NCBI GenBank assembly: GCA_009363175.1
Contig: CP045205.1
Location: 2,480,001 to 2,544,000 of the forward strand
DNA length: 64,000 nt
Source: Citrobacter telavivensis
GTDB taxonomy: Bacteria; Pseudomonadota; Gammaproteobacteria; Enterobacterales; Enterobacteriaceae
Reading direction: 5' to 3'
Part shown: one piece after another, positions 54,741 through 64,000 of the stretch
Layout: every line of letters begins with the position of its first letter
Position numbering within the stretch: position 1 is the first letter of the stretch
Translations under genes and position numbers: made by a program
Notes under the pieces: generated by a model
Database searches by the model: none
Told to the model about the DNA's origin: nothing
What the model saw: the letters and a program-made list of their open reading frames with translations, nothing else

Positions 54741-55450
54741 GCGGCAAACTGTACGCCCTGAGCACCGGTCCGGGAGCGGCCGATCTGATCACCGTTCGCG
54801 CTTCACGCATTCTGGGGGCGCTGGACATTCTCTATGCACCAGCGGGACGTAAGGGCGGCGACAGCCTCGCGCTTTCCATCGTGCGGGAATACATCGGCAA
54901 AAACACCGAAGTGCGCTGTTGCCATTTTCCCATGAGCGCAGACAGCGCGGAAAAAGAGGCGGTCTGGGATGAAGTGGCCGCCGCGCTGGTTAAAGACGTG
55001 AAGGCGGGTAAACAGGTGGGATTTATCACCCTGGGCGACGCCATGTTGTTCAGTACCTGGGTCTTTTTGCTACAGCGTATTGGTTGTCCTGACTGGCTGG
55101 AAATTGTCCCTGGCGTGACGTCGTTTGCCGCCATTGCCGCACGATCCAAAACGCCGCTGGCGATGGAACAACAGTCGCTGGCGGTGATCTCTTGTACCGC
55201 GCCGGAAGCGGAAATCGCCCAGGCGCTCCGTCAACACGACAGTCTGGTTTTAATGAAAGTGTATGGTCGATTCGCGCGGATTAAAGCGTTGCTGGAACAG
55301 GCTGGATTACTGGACTGTGCACTGATGATGTCCGAGGCCACGCTCCCGGGAGAGCAGTGCTGGCGGCATCTCAACGAGGTCAGCGACGATCAGCCGTTGC
55401 CTTATTTCTCGACCATCCTGGTCAACAAACAGTGGGAGTATGCAGAATGA
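54737..55450 (+). CDS. cbiL: Cobalt-factor II C20-methyltransferase CbiL
   Basis: A 237-residue tetrapyrrole methylase. LYALSTGPGAADLITVRAS has the GPG loop; ITLGDAMLFSTWVFLLQRI is the SAM motif; EIVPGVTSFAAIAARSKTPL follows. It performs the first methylation after cobalt insertion. ATGA overlap with cbiK and with cbiM. The frame extends 45 codons upstream inside cbiK, but ATG 54737 with GAGGAAG upstream is the family start. Confidence 0.96.
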   Translation: MSGKLYALSTGPGAADLITVRASRILGALDILYAPAGRKGGDSLALSIVREYIGKNTEVRCCHFPMSADSAEKEAVWDEVAAALVKDVKAGKQVGFITLGDAMLFSTWVFLLQRIGCPDWLEIVPGVTSFAAIAARSKTPLAMEQQSLAVISCTAPEAEIAQALRQHDSLVLMKVYGRFARIKALLEQAGLLDCALMMSEATLPGEQCWRHLNEVSDDQPLPYFSTILVNKQWEYAE

Positions 55451-56184
55451 AACTCGAACAACAGCTGAAACAGCTGTCATTCAGTGGGCTGGCTGCGGCG
55501 CTATTGCTGATGATTGTGCCGGAGCAGGCGTTCGCCATGCACATTATGGAAGGGTTTTTACCGCCGATGTGGGCGCTGGCCTGGTGGCTGCTGTTTTTAC
55601 CGTGCCTGTGGTATGGACTGGTGCGTCTGCGTCATATCGTGATGGACGACAGTCATCAGAAGGTGCTGCTGGCGCTATGTGGGGCGTTTATCTTTGTGCT
55701 GTCTGCACTGAAGATCCCGTCGGTCACCGGTAGCTGCTCGCATCCGACGGGCGTTGGGCTGGCGGTTATCCTGTTTGGGCCGGGCGTGGTGGCGGTTCTC
55801 GGCGCTATCGTCCTGCTGTTCCAGGCGCTGCTGCTGGCGCACGGCGGCTTAACCACCCTGGGCGCAAACGGCATGTCGATGGCGGTGATTGGTCCGGTTG
55901 TCGGCTACATGGTGTGGAAAATGGCCTGCCGCGCCGGGATTCGCCGGGATGTTGGTGTCTTCCTCTGCGCGATGCTGGCGGATCTGGTGACCTACTTTGT
56001 CACGTCGGTGCAGTTGGGCGTGGCCTTCCCGGATCCCGAAGCGGGTGCGACAGGGTCTGTCGTCAAGTTTATGGGGATTTTCTGCCTGACGCAGATCCCG
56101 ATTGCTATCGCCGAAGGATTGCTGACCGTGATGATCTACGACCAGTTGACGAAACGGCAACTGATTACCGCGCAAGGACATTAA
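55447..56184 (+). CDS. cbiM: Cobalt ECF transporter substrate-binding subunit CbiM
   Basis: A 245-residue inner-membrane protein. After an N-terminal signal-like helix (about 12-32) comes MHIMEGFLPPMWAL, the conserved Met/His N-terminus that binds the metal after cleavage at FA-MHI. VTGSCSHPTGVGLAVILFGP is the hallmark motif of CbiM, with about six further helices. With CbiN, CbiQ and CbiO it imports Co2+. One base separates it from cbiN. Confidence 0.97.
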   Translation: MKLEQQLKQLSFSGLAAALLLMIVPEQAFAMHIMEGFLPPMWALAWWLLFLPCLWYGLVRLRHIVMDDSHQKVLLALCGAFIFVLSALKIPSVTGSCSHPTGVGLAVILFGPGVVAVLGAIVLLFQALLLAHGGLTTLGANGMSMAVIGPVVGYMVWKMACRAGIRRDVGVFLCAMLADLVTYFVTSVQLGVAFPDPEAGATGSVVKFMGIFCLTQIPIAIAEGLLTVMIYDQLTKRQLITAQGH

Positions 56185-56185
56185 G

Positions 56186-56467
56186 ATGAAAAAGACGCTG
56201 ATATTGTTAGCCATGGTGATTGCCCTGGTCATTCTGCCGTTTTTTATTGACCATGGCGGAGAGTTTGGTGGTTCAGACGGCGAGGCGGAAAGCCAGATTC
56301 AGGTGGTCGCCCCGCATTATGAGCCGTGGTTCCAACCGCTGTACGAACCGGCGAGTGGGGAAATTGAAAGCCTGCTGTTTACCTTACAGGGGTCGATTGG
56401 CGCGGCGGTAATTTTCTATATTCTGGGTTACACCAAAGGCAGACAACGCCGTGATGACCGGGCTTGA
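56186..56467 (+). CDS. cbiN: Cobalt transporter auxiliary subunit CbiN
   Basis: A 93-residue protein with two membrane helices (about 4-23 and 68-85) and a periplasmic loop containing GGSDGEAESQIQ. This small subunit helps load the metal into CbiM. It lies one base after cbiM and overlaps cbiQ by 14 bases. Confidence 0.95.
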   Translation: MKKTLILLAMVIALVILPFFIDHGGEFGGSDGEAESQIQVVAPHYEPWFQPLYEPASGEIESLLFTLQGSIGAAVIFYILGYTKGRQRRDDRA

Positions 56468-57131
56468 TCGGCTGAGTTATCAGAGCCGCTGGTTTCACAT
56501 CGCTCCTGAACGTAAGTTTCTGTTCTGGCTGCTGTTGATGATTCTGGCTTTTACCTTGCCCGCGTGGGGGCAGGGGATCGAACTGGCGCTGATAGCCGGG
56601 CTGACCTGTTGGCTGCTGCGGATCTCCCTGCGTCGCTGGTGTCGCTGGATGGCGTTGCCGTTTGGTTTTTTGCTGGTCGGCGTGGTGACGATCCTGTTCA
56701 GCGTCAGCCGCGACCCGCAAACGCTGCTGGTAAGTTTCCCCGTGGGCAGTTACTGGCTGGGCGTGACGGCGTCAGGACTTCACACCGCTAACGAGACGTT
56801 CTGGCGAAGTCTGGCTGCGCTGGCCGCCACGTTCTGGCTGGTGCTTAATCTGCCGTTTCCGCAGTTGATCGTCCTGCTCAAACGGGCGCGGGTGCCGCGC
56901 CTGCTGACGGAACAGATCCTGCTAACCTGGCGCTTTATTTTTATTCTGTTAGATGAAGCGATGGCAATTCATCGCGCGCAGACGCTGCGTTTTGGCTATC
57001 GTAGTCTGCCGATTGGCTATCGCTCGCTGGCGATGCTGGTGGGCGTTCTGTTCACCCGGGTGCTGATTCGCTATCAGCAAATGGCGGCGACGTTAGATAT
57101 CAAATTGTATCAGGGTGATTTTCACCTGTAA
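56454..57131 (+). CDS. cbiQ: Cobalt ECF transporter transmembrane subunit CbiQ
   Basis: A 225-residue EcfT-type subunit beginning MTGLDRLSYQSRWFHIAPE. About five hydrophobic helices occur in the N-terminal part and two cytosolic coupling motifs with small residues and Arg follow: LLKRARVPRLLTEQ and HRAQTLRFGYRS. A GTG one codon earlier is in frame. It connects CbiM to the ATPase CbiO. Confidence 0.95.
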   Translation: MTGLDRLSYQSRWFHIAPERKFLFWLLLMILAFTLPAWGQGIELALIAGLTCWLLRISLRRWCRWMALPFGFLLVGVVTILFSVSRDPQTLLVSFPVGSYWLGVTASGLHTANETFWRSLAALAATFWLVLNLPFPQLIVLLKRARVPRLLTEQILLTWRFIFILLDEAMAIHRAQTLRFGYRSLPIGYRSLAMLVGVLFTRVLIRYQQMAATLDIKLYQGDFHL

Positions 57132-57139
57132 GGAAAAAC

Positions 57140-57955
57140 ATGCTTGCCACCACCGAACTCTGGTTTCGTTATCAGGATGCGCAGGTACTTAAAGGGTTGA
57201 CGCTGGATTTTTCGCAGCACGCCGTCACCGGACTGGTGGGGGCTAACGGTTGCGGGAAATCCACCCTATTTATGAATCTGAGCGGCTTACTGCGACCGCA
57301 GCAGGGCGCGGTACTGTGGCAGGGAAAACCGCTGGACTACAGTAAGCGTGGTTTACTGGCGCTGCGTCAGCAGGTGGCGACAGTGTTTCAGGATCCCGAT
57401 CAGCAAATTTTCTACACCGATATCGACAGCGATATCGCTTTCAGCCTGCGCAATCTTGGCGTGGAGGAAGCGGAAATTGCCCGACGAGTCGACGAGGCGT
57501 TAACGCTGGTAGATGCTCAGCATTTTCGCCAGCAGCCGATTCAGTGCTTAAGTCACGGTCAGAAGAAACGAGTGGCCATCGCCGGCGCGCTGGTGTTACG
57601 GGCGAAATATCTGTTACTCGATGAACCCACGGCGGGTCTTGATCCTTCGGGGCGCAGCCAGATGATTGACATCATCAAACGGATTGTGGCGCAGGGAAAC
57701 CACGTGGTGATCTCCAGCCATGATATTGATCTGATTTATGAAGTCAGCAACGCCGTCTACGTCTTACGTCATGGCGAAGTGCTCGCGCACGGTGAACCGG
57801 GCGAAGTCTTTGCTCGCACGGCGCTGATTGAAGAGGCCGGGTTAACGCAACCCTGGCTGGTGAAACTGCACGCGCAGTTAGGCATGCCGCTGTGCAAAAC
57901 CGAAGATGAATTTTTCAGTTGTATGCGACAACGCGCAATCAAGGAGGCGTCATGA
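57140..57955 (+). CDS. cbiO: Cobalt ECF transporter ATPase CbiO
   Basis: A 271-residue ABC ATPase. Walker A is [14 protein letters not shown] (about 34-47), the Q-loop [19 protein letters not shown] contains the ECF-specific DPDQQ, the signature is [15 protein letters not shown], Walker [15 protein letters not shown] and the switch [12 protein letters not shown]. It powers cobalt import by CbiMNQ. AAGGAAA precedes the ATG by five bases; overlaps cbiP by four bases. Confidence 0.97.
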   Translation: MLATTELWFRYQDAQVLKGLTLDFSQHAVTGLVGANGCGKSTLFMNLSGLLRPQQGAVLWQGKPLDYSKRGLLALRQQVATVFQDPDQQIFYTDIDSDIAFSLRNLGVEEAEIARRVDEALTLVDAQHFRQQPIQCLSHGQKKRVAIAGALVLRAKYLLLDEPTAGLDPSGRSQMIDIIKRIVAQGNHVVISSHDIDLIYEVSNAVYVLRHGEVLAHGEPGEVFARTALIEEAGLTQPWLVKLHAQLGMPLCKTEDEFFSCMRQRAIKEAS

Positions 57956-59472
57956 CGCAGGCCATTATGTTGCAGGGAACGGCGTCTGACGTCGGCAAGA
58001 GCGTTCTGGTGGCGGGTTTGTGCCGCATATTTTATCAGGATGGTCGGCGGACCGCACCGTTCAAGTCGCAGAATATGGCGCTTAACTCCGGCATTACGCC
58101 GGAGGGGAAAGAGATGGGCCGCGCGCAGATATTCCAGGCCGAAGCGGCGGGTATTGTGCCGGATGTCCGTATGAATCCAGTGCTGTTGAAACCGACCAGC
58201 GATCGCAAGGCGCAGGTGGTACTAATGGGGCAGGTGGCGACCGATATGGACGCGGTCAGCTATCACGAATACAAACCGCGTCTGCGCGAGCAAATCCTCT
58301 CCGTTTATACCAGTCTGGCGCAGGAGTTTGATGTACTGGTGCTGGAAGGCGCGGGCAGTCCGGCGGAGATCAACCTGCGCGACCGCGACATCGTTAACAT
58401 GGGGATGGCCGAGATGGCGCAGTGCCCGGTGATTCTGGTCGCCGATATCGATCGCGGCGGGGTGTTCGCCTCTATTTACGGTACGCTGGCGCTGCTGCAT
58501 GAACACGAGCGTGCGCGGGTGAAAGGGGTGATCATCAATAAATTTCGCGGTGATGTGGCGCTGCTTAATCCCGGCATCGAACAGATTGAAAGCCTGACCG
58601 GCGTTCCCGTGCTGGGGGTGATGCCGTGGCTGGATGTCGATCTCGAGGATGAAGACGGCGTGGCGCTGCAAAAAGGGAAATACCTGCGTACGGAAAAACG
58701 CGATATCAACATTGCGGTGGTGCAAATCCCGCATATCTCCAATTTCACCGATTTTAACGCGCTGGCAGCGCAACCTGATGTGCGCGTGCGCTATGTACGC
58801 CATCCGCAAGAGTTGGCGGATGTTGATCTGGTTCTCCTGCCGGGCAGCAAAAATACGCTCGGCGATCTGGTATGGCTACGTGAAAGCGGTATGGCTCACG
58901 CGGTGTTGCAGGCGCACCAGCAAAACATCCCCATCGTTGGGATCTGCGGTGGCTATCAGATGCTCGGTGAGACCATCATTGATGAGGTTGAATCGGGACT
59001 GGGAACGCTGCCGGGACTGGGGTTGCTTGATACTGTCACCCACTTTGCCCAGCGGAAAACTACCACTCAGGTAACGGCGACGATGTCGTCGGCTCTGCCT
59101 GACTGGCTGTCTGCGGCGTCCGGGTTGCCGGTACGCGGCTATGAAATTCATATGGGTGAAACGACGCTGAACGGTGGCTGTCGGTCGGTGATGCAACTCC
59201 AGAAGCACGGCGAAAACGTCGCGGATGGTGCCGTCACGGCAGATGGACGGGTGTTTGGCACCTATCTGCACGGTCTGTTCGACAGTGATGGCTTTACGCG
59301 GGCGCTGATTAACGGCCTGCGCGAGCGTAAAGGCCTGGCTCCCCTGGATCCCGCCTTCCAATACGCGCAATATAAATCGCAGCAGTTCGATCTGCTGGCG
59401 GATGCGATGCGGCAACACATCGATATTGAGAAAATTTATACCATCATGCAGCAACACCGGGAGTCCGTATGA
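57952..59472 (+). CDS. cbiP: Adenosylcobyric acid synthase CbiP
   Basis: Amidates the b, d, e and g side chains using ATP and glutamine. The 506-residue protein begins [25 protein letters not shown] with the DTBS-like P-loop; [23 protein letters not shown] and [16 protein letters not shown] follow; the amidotransferase domain has the Cys in [12 protein letters not shown] and a late His in [17 protein letters not shown] overlaps with cbiO and cobU. Confidence 0.98.
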   Translation: MTQAIMLQGTASDVGKSVLVAGLCRIFYQDGRRTAPFKSQNMALNSGITPEGKEMGRAQIFQAEAAGIVPDVRMNPVLLKPTSDRKAQVVLMGQVATDMDAVSYHEYKPRLREQILSVYTSLAQEFDVLVLEGAGSPAEINLRDRDIVNMGMAEMAQCPVILVADIDRGGVFASIYGTLALLHEHERARVKGVIINKFRGDVALLNPGIEQIESLTGVPVLGVMPWLDVDLEDEDGVALQKGKYLRTEKRDINIAVVQIPHISNFTDFNALAAQPDVRVRYVRHPQELADVDLVLLPGSKNTLGDLVWLRESGMAHAVLQAHQQNIPIVGICGGYQMLGETIIDEVESGLGTLPGLGLLDTVTHFAQRKTTTQVTATMSSALPDWLSAASGLPVRGYEIHMGETTLNGGCRSVMQLQKHGENVADGAVTADGRVFGTYLHGLFDSDGFTRALINGLRERKGLAPLDPAFQYAQYKSQQFDLLADAMRQHIDIEKIYTIMQQHRESV

Positions 59473-60014
59473 TGATTCTGGTCACTGGCGGCGCGCGCAG
59501 CGGTAAGAGTCGTCATGCCGAAGCGCTAATCGCGGATTCCCCGCAGGTGCTGTACATCGCGACATCGCAGATTTTTGATGACGAGATGGCAGCGCGTATT
59601 CAGCATCATCGCGAGGGTCGCCCAGCGCACTGGCGTACCGCCGAGCGCTGGCAACATCTTGATGCGCTGATCGCTGCGGATAACGCGCCGGATGAGGCCA
59701 TTCTGCTGGAATGTATCACGACGATGGTCACTAACCTGCTGTTTGCCTTTGGCGGTGACAGCGATCCGGATAGCTGGGACTACGCGGCCCTGGAAACGGC
59801 GATTGAGGCGGAGATCCAGACGCTGATCGCGGCCTGCCAGCGATGTCCGGCGAAGGTGGTCTTGGTAACCAACGAAGTCGGGATGGGGATTGTGCCGGAA
59901 AACCGTCTGGCACGTCACTTTCGGGATATCGCCGGGCGCGTGAATCAGCGTCTGGCGGCTGCGGCGGATGAGGTCTGGCTGGTGGTATCCGGTATTGGAG
60001 TCAAAATTAAATGA
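59469..60014 (+). CDS. cobU: Adenosylcobinamide kinase / guanylyltransferase CobU
   Basis: Phosphorylates adenosylcobinamide and then makes AdoCbi-GDP. In 181 residues the P-loop GGARSGKS is at 7-14 and the guanylylated His46 lies in [26 protein letters not shown] and [21 protein letters not shown] are family signatures. Overlaps cbiP and cobS by four bases each. The MM start keeps the Salmonella length. Confidence 0.98.
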   Translation: MMILVTGGARSGKSRHAEALIADSPQVLYIATSQIFDDEMAARIQHHREGRPAHWRTAERWQHLDALIAADNAPDEAILLECITTMVTNLLFAFGGDSDPDSWDYAALETAIEAEIQTLIAACQRCPAKVVLVTNEVGMGIVPENRLARHFRDIAGRVNQRLAAAADEVWLVVSGIGVKIK

Positions 60015-60754
60015 GTAAGTTGTTCTGGGCAATGCTCTCTTTTATTACGCGTTTGCCTGTTCCTGGCCGCTGGTCACAAGGACTGGAGTTCGATCAGTAT
60101 TCACGCGGTATTGTGACTTTCCCACTCATTGGCCTGCTGCTTGGTGCCTTGAGTGGGCTGGTGTTTATGCTCTTTCAGCCCTGGTGCGGCGCACCGCTGG
60201 CAGCGCTTTTCACCGTGTTAGCGCTGGCGCTGATGACGGGAGGCTTTCACCTCGATGGTCTGGCCGATACCTGTGACGGTGTTTTCTCTGCCCGTAGTCG
60301 GGAACGCATGCTGGAGATTATGCGCGACAGCCGCCTGGGAACGCATGGCGGCCTGGCGCTCATTTTTGTTCTGCTGGCGAAAGTTCTGGTGGTCAGCGAA
60401 CTGGCGCTACGCGGTACTCCTGTGCTGGCGGCGCTGGCGGCCGCCTGTGCGGTAGGGCGCGGGACGGCCGTGCTGTTGATGTACCGCCATCGCTACGCCC
60501 GTGAAGAGGGACTAGGCAATGTGTTTATCGGCCATGTCACCGGAACGCAAACCTGCTTTACTCTTGGCCTTGCGGCGATTCTGGCGGCGGTCCTCCTGCC
60601 CGGAATGCAGGGCATAGCGGCTCTGGTCGTGACGATGGTGGCGATCTTCTTGCTGGGACAACTGTTAAAACGTACGTTGGGTGGACAAACCGGCGATACG
60701 CTGGGTGCGGCAATAGAACTTGGTGAGTTGATATTCCTGCTGGCTCTGCTGTGA
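60011..60754 (+). CDS. cobS: Cobalamin (5'-phosphate) synthase CobS
   Basis: A 247-residue polytopic inner-membrane enzyme joining AdoCbi-GDP and alpha-ribazole phosphate. [11 protein letters not shown] near the N-terminus, [37 protein letters not shown] (the catalytic Asp-rich loop) and [10 protein letters not shown] are conserved. Several hydrophobic helices follow. The gene overlaps cobU by four bases. Confidence 0.97.
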   Translation: MSKLFWAMLSFITRLPVPGRWSQGLEFDQYSRGIVTFPLIGLLLGALSGLVFMLFQPWCGAPLAALFTVLALALMTGGFHLDGLADTCDGVFSARSRERMLEIMRDSRLGTHGGLALIFVLLAKVLVVSELALRGTPVLAALAAACAVGRGTAVLLMYRHRYAREEGLGNVFIGHVTGTQTCFTLGLAAILAAVLLPGMQGIAALVVTMVAIFLLGQLLKRTLGGQTGDTLGAAIELGELIFLLALL

Positions 60755-60779
60755 GTCAGCCAACACAATGAGAACCCTT

Positions 60780-61847
60780 ATGCAAACGTTAACCTCTTTA
60801 CTCCGCGAAATTCCGCCGATGAACCGTGACGCCATGACGCGAGCGCAGCAGCATATTGACGGCCTGCTTAAGCCGCCGGGTAGTCTTGGACGACTGGAGG
60901 CGCTGGCGGTACAACTGGCGGGTATGCCGGGTTTGAACGGGGTACCGCGTGTCGGCGAGAAAGCGATACTGGTGATGTGTGCCGATCACGGAGTCTGGGA
61001 TGAAGGGGTTGCCGTTTCACCTAAAGTGGTGACCGCTATTCAGGCGGCCAATATGACGCGCGGCACGACGGGCGTCTGCGTGCTTGCGGCCCATGCCGGT
61101 GCAAAGGTTCATGTGATCGACGTGGGGATTGATGCGGAACTCATCCCCGGCGTGGTGAACATGCGCGTGGCGCGAGGGTGCGGGAATATTGCCACCGGTC
61201 CGGCAATGAGCCGTACGCAGGCGGAAGAGCTGCTGCTGGAAGTTATTCGCTACACGCGCGAACAGGCACAGCGCGGCGTGACGCTGTTTGGCGTGGGTGA
61301 ATTGGGGATGGCGAATACCACGCCTGCCGCGGCGATTGTCAGCGTGCTGACAGGCAGCGAGGCTGAAGCAGTGGTAGGGATTGGCGCCAATCTGCCGCTT
61401 TCCCGCGTGGGAAATAAAGTAGAGGTGGTTCGTCGCGCGATTGCCGTCAACCAACCCAATCCGCATGATGGGCTGGACGTGCTGGCGAAAGTCGGTGGTT
61501 TTGATCTGGTGGGCATGGCGGGGGTCATTCTGGGGGCCGCTTCCTGCGGCTTACCGGTGTTGCTGGATGGCTTCTTGTCCTATTCCGCTGCGTTGGCAGC
61601 CTGCCAGATTGCGCCTGAGATCAAGCCGTATCTGATTCCTTCGCACTTCTCCGCCGAAAAAGGGGCGCGGATTGCGCTGGAGCATCTGGAGCTCGATCCC
61701 TATCTCAATATGGGAATGCGTCTGGGCGAGGGCAGCGGTGCCGCACTGGCTATGCCGATCGTGGAGGCCGCTTGCGCGATGTACAGCAACATGGGGCAAC
61801 TGGCTGCCAGCAATATCGTTCTGCCGGATGGTAAAGAAACCGTCTGA
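60780..61847 (+). CDS. cobT: Nicotinate-nucleotide:DMB phosphoribosyltransferase CobT
   Basis: Makes alpha-ribazole phosphate from 5,6-dimethylbenzimidazole. The 355-residue protein ([19 protein letters not shown]) contains [55 protein letters not shown] and the C-terminal catalytic Glu in [18 protein letters not shown]. An ATG four codons earlier is in frame; 60780 is chosen to match homologues. It ends the operon; the 25-base gap before it is the longest after cbiA. Confidence 0.96.
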   Translation: MQTLTSLLREIPPMNRDAMTRAQQHIDGLLKPPGSLGRLEALAVQLAGMPGLNGVPRVGEKAILVMCADHGVWDEGVAVSPKVVTAIQAANMTRGTTGVCVLAAHAGAKVHVIDVGIDAELIPGVVNMRVARGCGNIATGPAMSRTQAEELLLEVIRYTREQAQRGVTLFGVGELGMANTTPAAAIVSVLTGSEAEAVVGIGANLPLSRVGNKVEVVRRAIAVNQPNPHDGLDVLAKVGGFDLVGMAGVILGAASCGLPVLLDGFLSYSAALAACQIAPEIKPYLIPSHFSAEKGARIALEHLELDPYLNMGMRLGEGSGAALAMPIVEAACAMYSNMGQLAASNIVLPDGKETV

Positions 61848-61976
61848 TACGTCTGTTTTCTGGCCTGCGCACTGTGCTGTTCGCCGGCCAGTTTCAGAAG
61901 ACGGCAGAGGGTATAGGTTTACGCACGTTAAAAAAGCTATAATTTCCCTACATCTGCCGCGACTGAGGAAAGGGAA
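61848..61976 (+). promoter_or_regulatory. cobT-ldtA intergenic region with ldtA -10
   Basis: CTGGCC (61859-61864 area) and GGCCAG near 61886-61891 form a long-loop hairpin. A consensus TATAAT at 61938-61943 lies 34 bases before the ldtA ATG, a likely -10; the -35 is weak. GAGGAAAGGGAA gives a strong ribosome site. Confidence 0.5.
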
Positions 61977-62909
61977 ATGTTGCCTCGTGTAAAATTGTTC
62001 TGTTCATTATTTATGCTGTTTGCAAGCCAGAGCGCGCTGGCTGTCAGCTATCCACTACCACCTGAAGGAAGTCGTCTGGTCGGAAATCCGCTGACGATTA
62101 CTGTCCCTGACAAGAATACTCAACCGCTTGAAGCTTTTGCCGCGCAGTACGGACAAGGGCTGAGCAATATGCTGGAAGCCAATCCGGATGTGGATGTGTT
62201 CCTGCCGAAGTCGGGTTCAACGCTGGTTGTGCCGCAGCAAATCATTCTGCCGGCTACCGTTCGTCAGGGCATTGTCGTGAACGTGGCGGAGATGCGTCTC
62301 TACTACTATCCGAACGGCAGTAATACCGTTGAGGTTTTCCCTATCGGTATTGGTCAGGCAGGGCGAGAAACGCCGCGTAACTGGGTGACGAAAGTTGAGC
62401 GTAAGCAGGAGGCACCGAGTTGGACGCCAACGGCGAATACCCGTCGTGAATACGCGAGAAGGGGAGAAAGCCTGCCCGCCTTCGTTCCTGCCGGGCCGGA
62501 TAACCCCATGGGGCTGTACGCTATCTATATCGGCAAGCTGTACGCTATTCATGGCACCAATGCTAATTTCGGCATTGGTCTGCGCGTGAGCCAGGGCTGC
62601 ATTCGTTTACGCAACGATGATATCGAGCATCTGTTCCAGAATGTACCTGTGGGAACCCGCGTGCAGATCATCGATCAGCCGGTGAAAACCACCGCAGAAC
62701 CGGATGGCAGTCGCTGGGTGGAAGTGCACGAACCACTGTCCCGTAACCGCTCAGAATATGAATCTGACAAAAAAGTCCCACTGCCGATCACGCCTGTGAT
62801 GCGTAGCTTTATGAGCGGTGAGGGTGTGGATGTTCACCGCGTCAGCGAAGCGCTCGAACGCCGCTCGGGGATGCCCGTCAACATTAGCCATGGGCAAACC
62901 GGAATTTGA
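61977..62909 (+). CDS. ldtA: L,D-transpeptidase LdtA (ErfK)
   Basis: Periplasmic YkuD-family enzyme that attaches Braun lipoprotein to peptidoglycan. The 310 residues have a signal peptide ([22 protein letters not shown]), a LysM-like segment at about 40-90 ([24 protein letters not shown]), and the YkuD catalytic domain to about residue 225 with [10 protein letters not shown] and the nucleophile Cys208 in [13 protein letters not shown]-terminal extension of about 80 residues follows. Monocistronic, with its own terminator. Confidence 0.95.
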   Translation: MLPRVKLFCSLFMLFASQSALAVSYPLPPEGSRLVGNPLTITVPDKNTQPLEAFAAQYGQGLSNMLEANPDVDVFLPKSGSTLVVPQQIILPATVRQGIVVNVAEMRLYYYPNGSNTVEVFPIGIGQAGRETPRNWVTKVERKQEAPSWTPTANTRREYARRGESLPAFVPAGPDNPMGLYAIYIGKLYAIHGTNANFGIGLRVSQGCIRLRNDDIEHLFQNVPVGTRVQIIDQPVKTTAEPDGSRWVEVHEPLSRNRSEYESDKKVPLPITPVMRSFMSGEGVDVHRVSEALERRSGMPVNISHGQTGI

Positions 62910-62936
62910 TGGCGCTGAGGCTGCTGTCAGAAAAGC

Positions 62937-62966
62937 AAAAAGCCCGCTAAAAAGCGGGCTTTTTTA
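62937..62966. terminator. Terminator between ldtA and tRNA-Asn
   Basis: AAAAAGCCCGCT / AGCGGGCTTTTTT hairpin with short loop, 28 bases after the ldtA stop. The A tract on its left lets it also serve the minus-strand tRNA transcript. Confidence 0.92.
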
Positions 62967-62969
62967 ATA

Positions 62970-63045
62970 TGGCTCCTCTGACTGGACTCGAACCAGTGAC
63001 ATACGGATTAACAGTCCGCCGTTCTACCGACTGAACTACAGAGGA
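62970..63045 (-). tRNA. tRNA-Asn (anticodon GTT)
   Basis: The 76-base minus-strand gene begins TCCTCTGTAGTTCAGTCGG and ends GAGGAGCCA with an encoded CCA. D arm, anticodon arm GGACTGTTAATCC (GTT at 63012-63010), variable loop and T arm CTGGTTCGAGTCCAG are all present, and the acceptor stem TCCTCTG/CAGAGGA pairs fully. Asn tRNA genes in this neighbourhood are used as attachment sites by islands such as the Yersinia high-pathogenicity island; none is present in this window. Confidence 0.98.
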
Positions 63046-63205
63046 ATCGTTGTGGAGGCTTATCTTAGCGGCGAAAAATCTTTTGTCAAACCCCATTTCC
63101 GACATTGGCGATTAATTGGCGCTTCTCTCAACAATTTGTTGCAATTGCAGTGATTTTATCGGGAAAAAACTTTGCAGCTTTTCCGTTTCTCCCTCATCAT
63201 TTGAA

Positions 63206-64000
63206 ATGAGGTTTCAACTTTCTTCTCTAAGGTCCATTTTGAACGTCTCCGCAGCCCTACGCCAGGCCGTCGCCCGCACGCCCTGGTATGCCAAACGCAA
63301 GAGTTATAAGGTCCTTTTCTGGCGTGAAATTACCCCGCTTGCCGTGCCTATATTTCTGGAGAATACCTGTGTTTTGCTGATGGGCGTACTCAGTACGTTT
63401 CTGGTCAGTTGGTTGGGGAAGGAGGCGATGGCGGGCGTCGGTCTGGCCGACAGTTTCAATATGGTGATTATGGCCTTTTTTGCTGCTATCGATCTGGGAA
63501 CGACGGTCGTGGTGGCCTTTAGCCTCGGTAAGCGCGATCGCAGACGCGCCCGTGCGGCGGCCCGACAATCTCTGGTGATTATGACGCTGTTTGCCGTGAT
63601 TCTGGCGGCGGTGATTCACTACTTTGGTGCGCAGATTATCAATGTTGTTGCGGGAGAAGCAACGGCGGAAGTGAAGGCGCTGGCGCTGACCTATCTGGAA
63701 TTAACGGTCATTAGCTATCCTGCTGCGGCGATCGCCCTGATTGGCAGCGGTGCGTTGCGCGGTGCGGGCAATACGAAAATCCCACTGCTGATTAATGGTG
63801 GGATGAATATCCTCAACATCATCATCAGTAGCATCCTGATTTACGGGGTTTTTTCCTGGCAAGGGGTCGGTTTTGTCGGCGCTGGACTGGGCCTGACCAT
63901 TTCGCGCTATATCGGCGCGATCGCCATTATCTGGGTACTGATGATTGGGTTTAATCCGGCGCTGCGCATATCGCTGAAAAGTTATTTTAAACCGTTGAAC
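63206..64000 (+). CDS. yeeO: MATE-family efflux transporter YeeO (3' end outside window)
   Basis: The frame is open from ATG 63206 to the window edge (265 codons). It begins MRFQLSSLRSILNVSAALRQ, then TPWYAKRKSYKVLFWREITPLAVPIF, the start of the MATE domain, with successive hydrophobic helices and FSLGKRDRRRARAAARQSLV, GSGALRGAGNTKIPLLINGGMN. E. coli YeeO exports FMN/FAD and some peptides. The start is tentative: no strong ribosome site is seen, and a TTG at 63239 is also in frame. Confidence 0.9.
   Translation, partial: MRFQLSSLRSILNVSAALRQAVARTPWYAKRKSYKVLFWREITPLAVPIFLENTCVLLMGVLSTFLVSWLGKEAMAGVGLADSFNMVIMAFFAAIDLGTTVVVAFSLGKRDRRRARAAARQSLVIMTLFAVILAAVIHYFGAQIINVVAGEATAEVKALALTYLELTVISYPAAAIALIGSGALRGAGNTKIPLLINGGMNILNIIISSILIYGVFSWQGVGFVGAGLGLTISRYIGAIAIIWVLMIGFNPALRISLKSYFKPLN

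Noticed and set aside
58222..58809. 195-codon open frame on the minus strand
   Set aside because: Antisense shadow of cbiP in high-GC DNA.

Overview
The window is chromosomal DNA from a member of the Enterobacteriaceae, most likely Citrobacter or a close relative. The core gene order (gnd-ugd-wzzB, the his operon, yeeZ-yeeY, plaP, yeeE-yeeD, sbcB, dacD, sbmC, yeeA, yeeX) is shared by Escherichia, Salmonella and Citrobacter. The adjoining complete pdu and cbi/cob clusters are a Salmonella/Citrobacter trait that ordinary E. coli lacks. Genus is inferred from synteny and remembered protein families; no database search was run.

Layout. (1) 1-3734: AT-rich distal end of an O-antigen cluster: the C-terminus of manC, a family 2 glycosyltransferase, and a manB-type phosphomannomutase whose last 19 codons were cut off by a 1229-bp IS3-family insertion (2442-3670) flanked by the 3-bp duplication TAC. 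(2) 3930-7878: gnd, ugd and wzzB, converging on the his operon at a bidirectional terminator. (3) 7934-15331: hisGDBCHAF(IE) on the minus strand, with the hisL leader peptide (seven His codons), attenuator and a REP pair between hisG and hisD. (4) 15426-25508: housekeeping and transport genes, including a LexA-controlled sbmC. (5) 25543-42325: a 21-gene pdu operon (pduA to pduX) on the minus strand. (6) 42849-44783: pduF (propanediol facilitator) and the regulator pocR on the plus strand. (7) 45096-61847: a cobalamin riboswitch followed by 20 tightly packed genes for anaerobic cobalamin synthesis and cobalt uptake (cbiA to cobT). (8) 61977-64000: an L,D-transpeptidase, tRNA-Asn, and the start of the MATE transporter yeeO.

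How the parts work together. PduF admits 1,2-propanediol. Shell proteins PduA/B/J/K/N/T/U build a bacterial microcompartment around the B12-dependent diol dehydratase PduCDE and the aldehyde-processing enzymes PduP, PduQ, PduL and PduW. PduG/H, PduO and PduS keep the cofactor active. The cbi/cob operon makes the cofactor, and PduX supplies L-threonine phosphate for its nucleotide loop. PocR, encoded between the two clusters, is the known activator of both in Salmonella; the riboswitch adds feedback by the end product.

The window is mostly well-known biology. The less explained items are the IS-made ManB chimera, the plaP leader (an early terminator plus a hairpin covering the ribosome-binding site), a nested hairpin between sbmC and yeeA, a small hydrophobic reading frame in the pduA-pduF gap, and a PduX lacking the usual upstream start.
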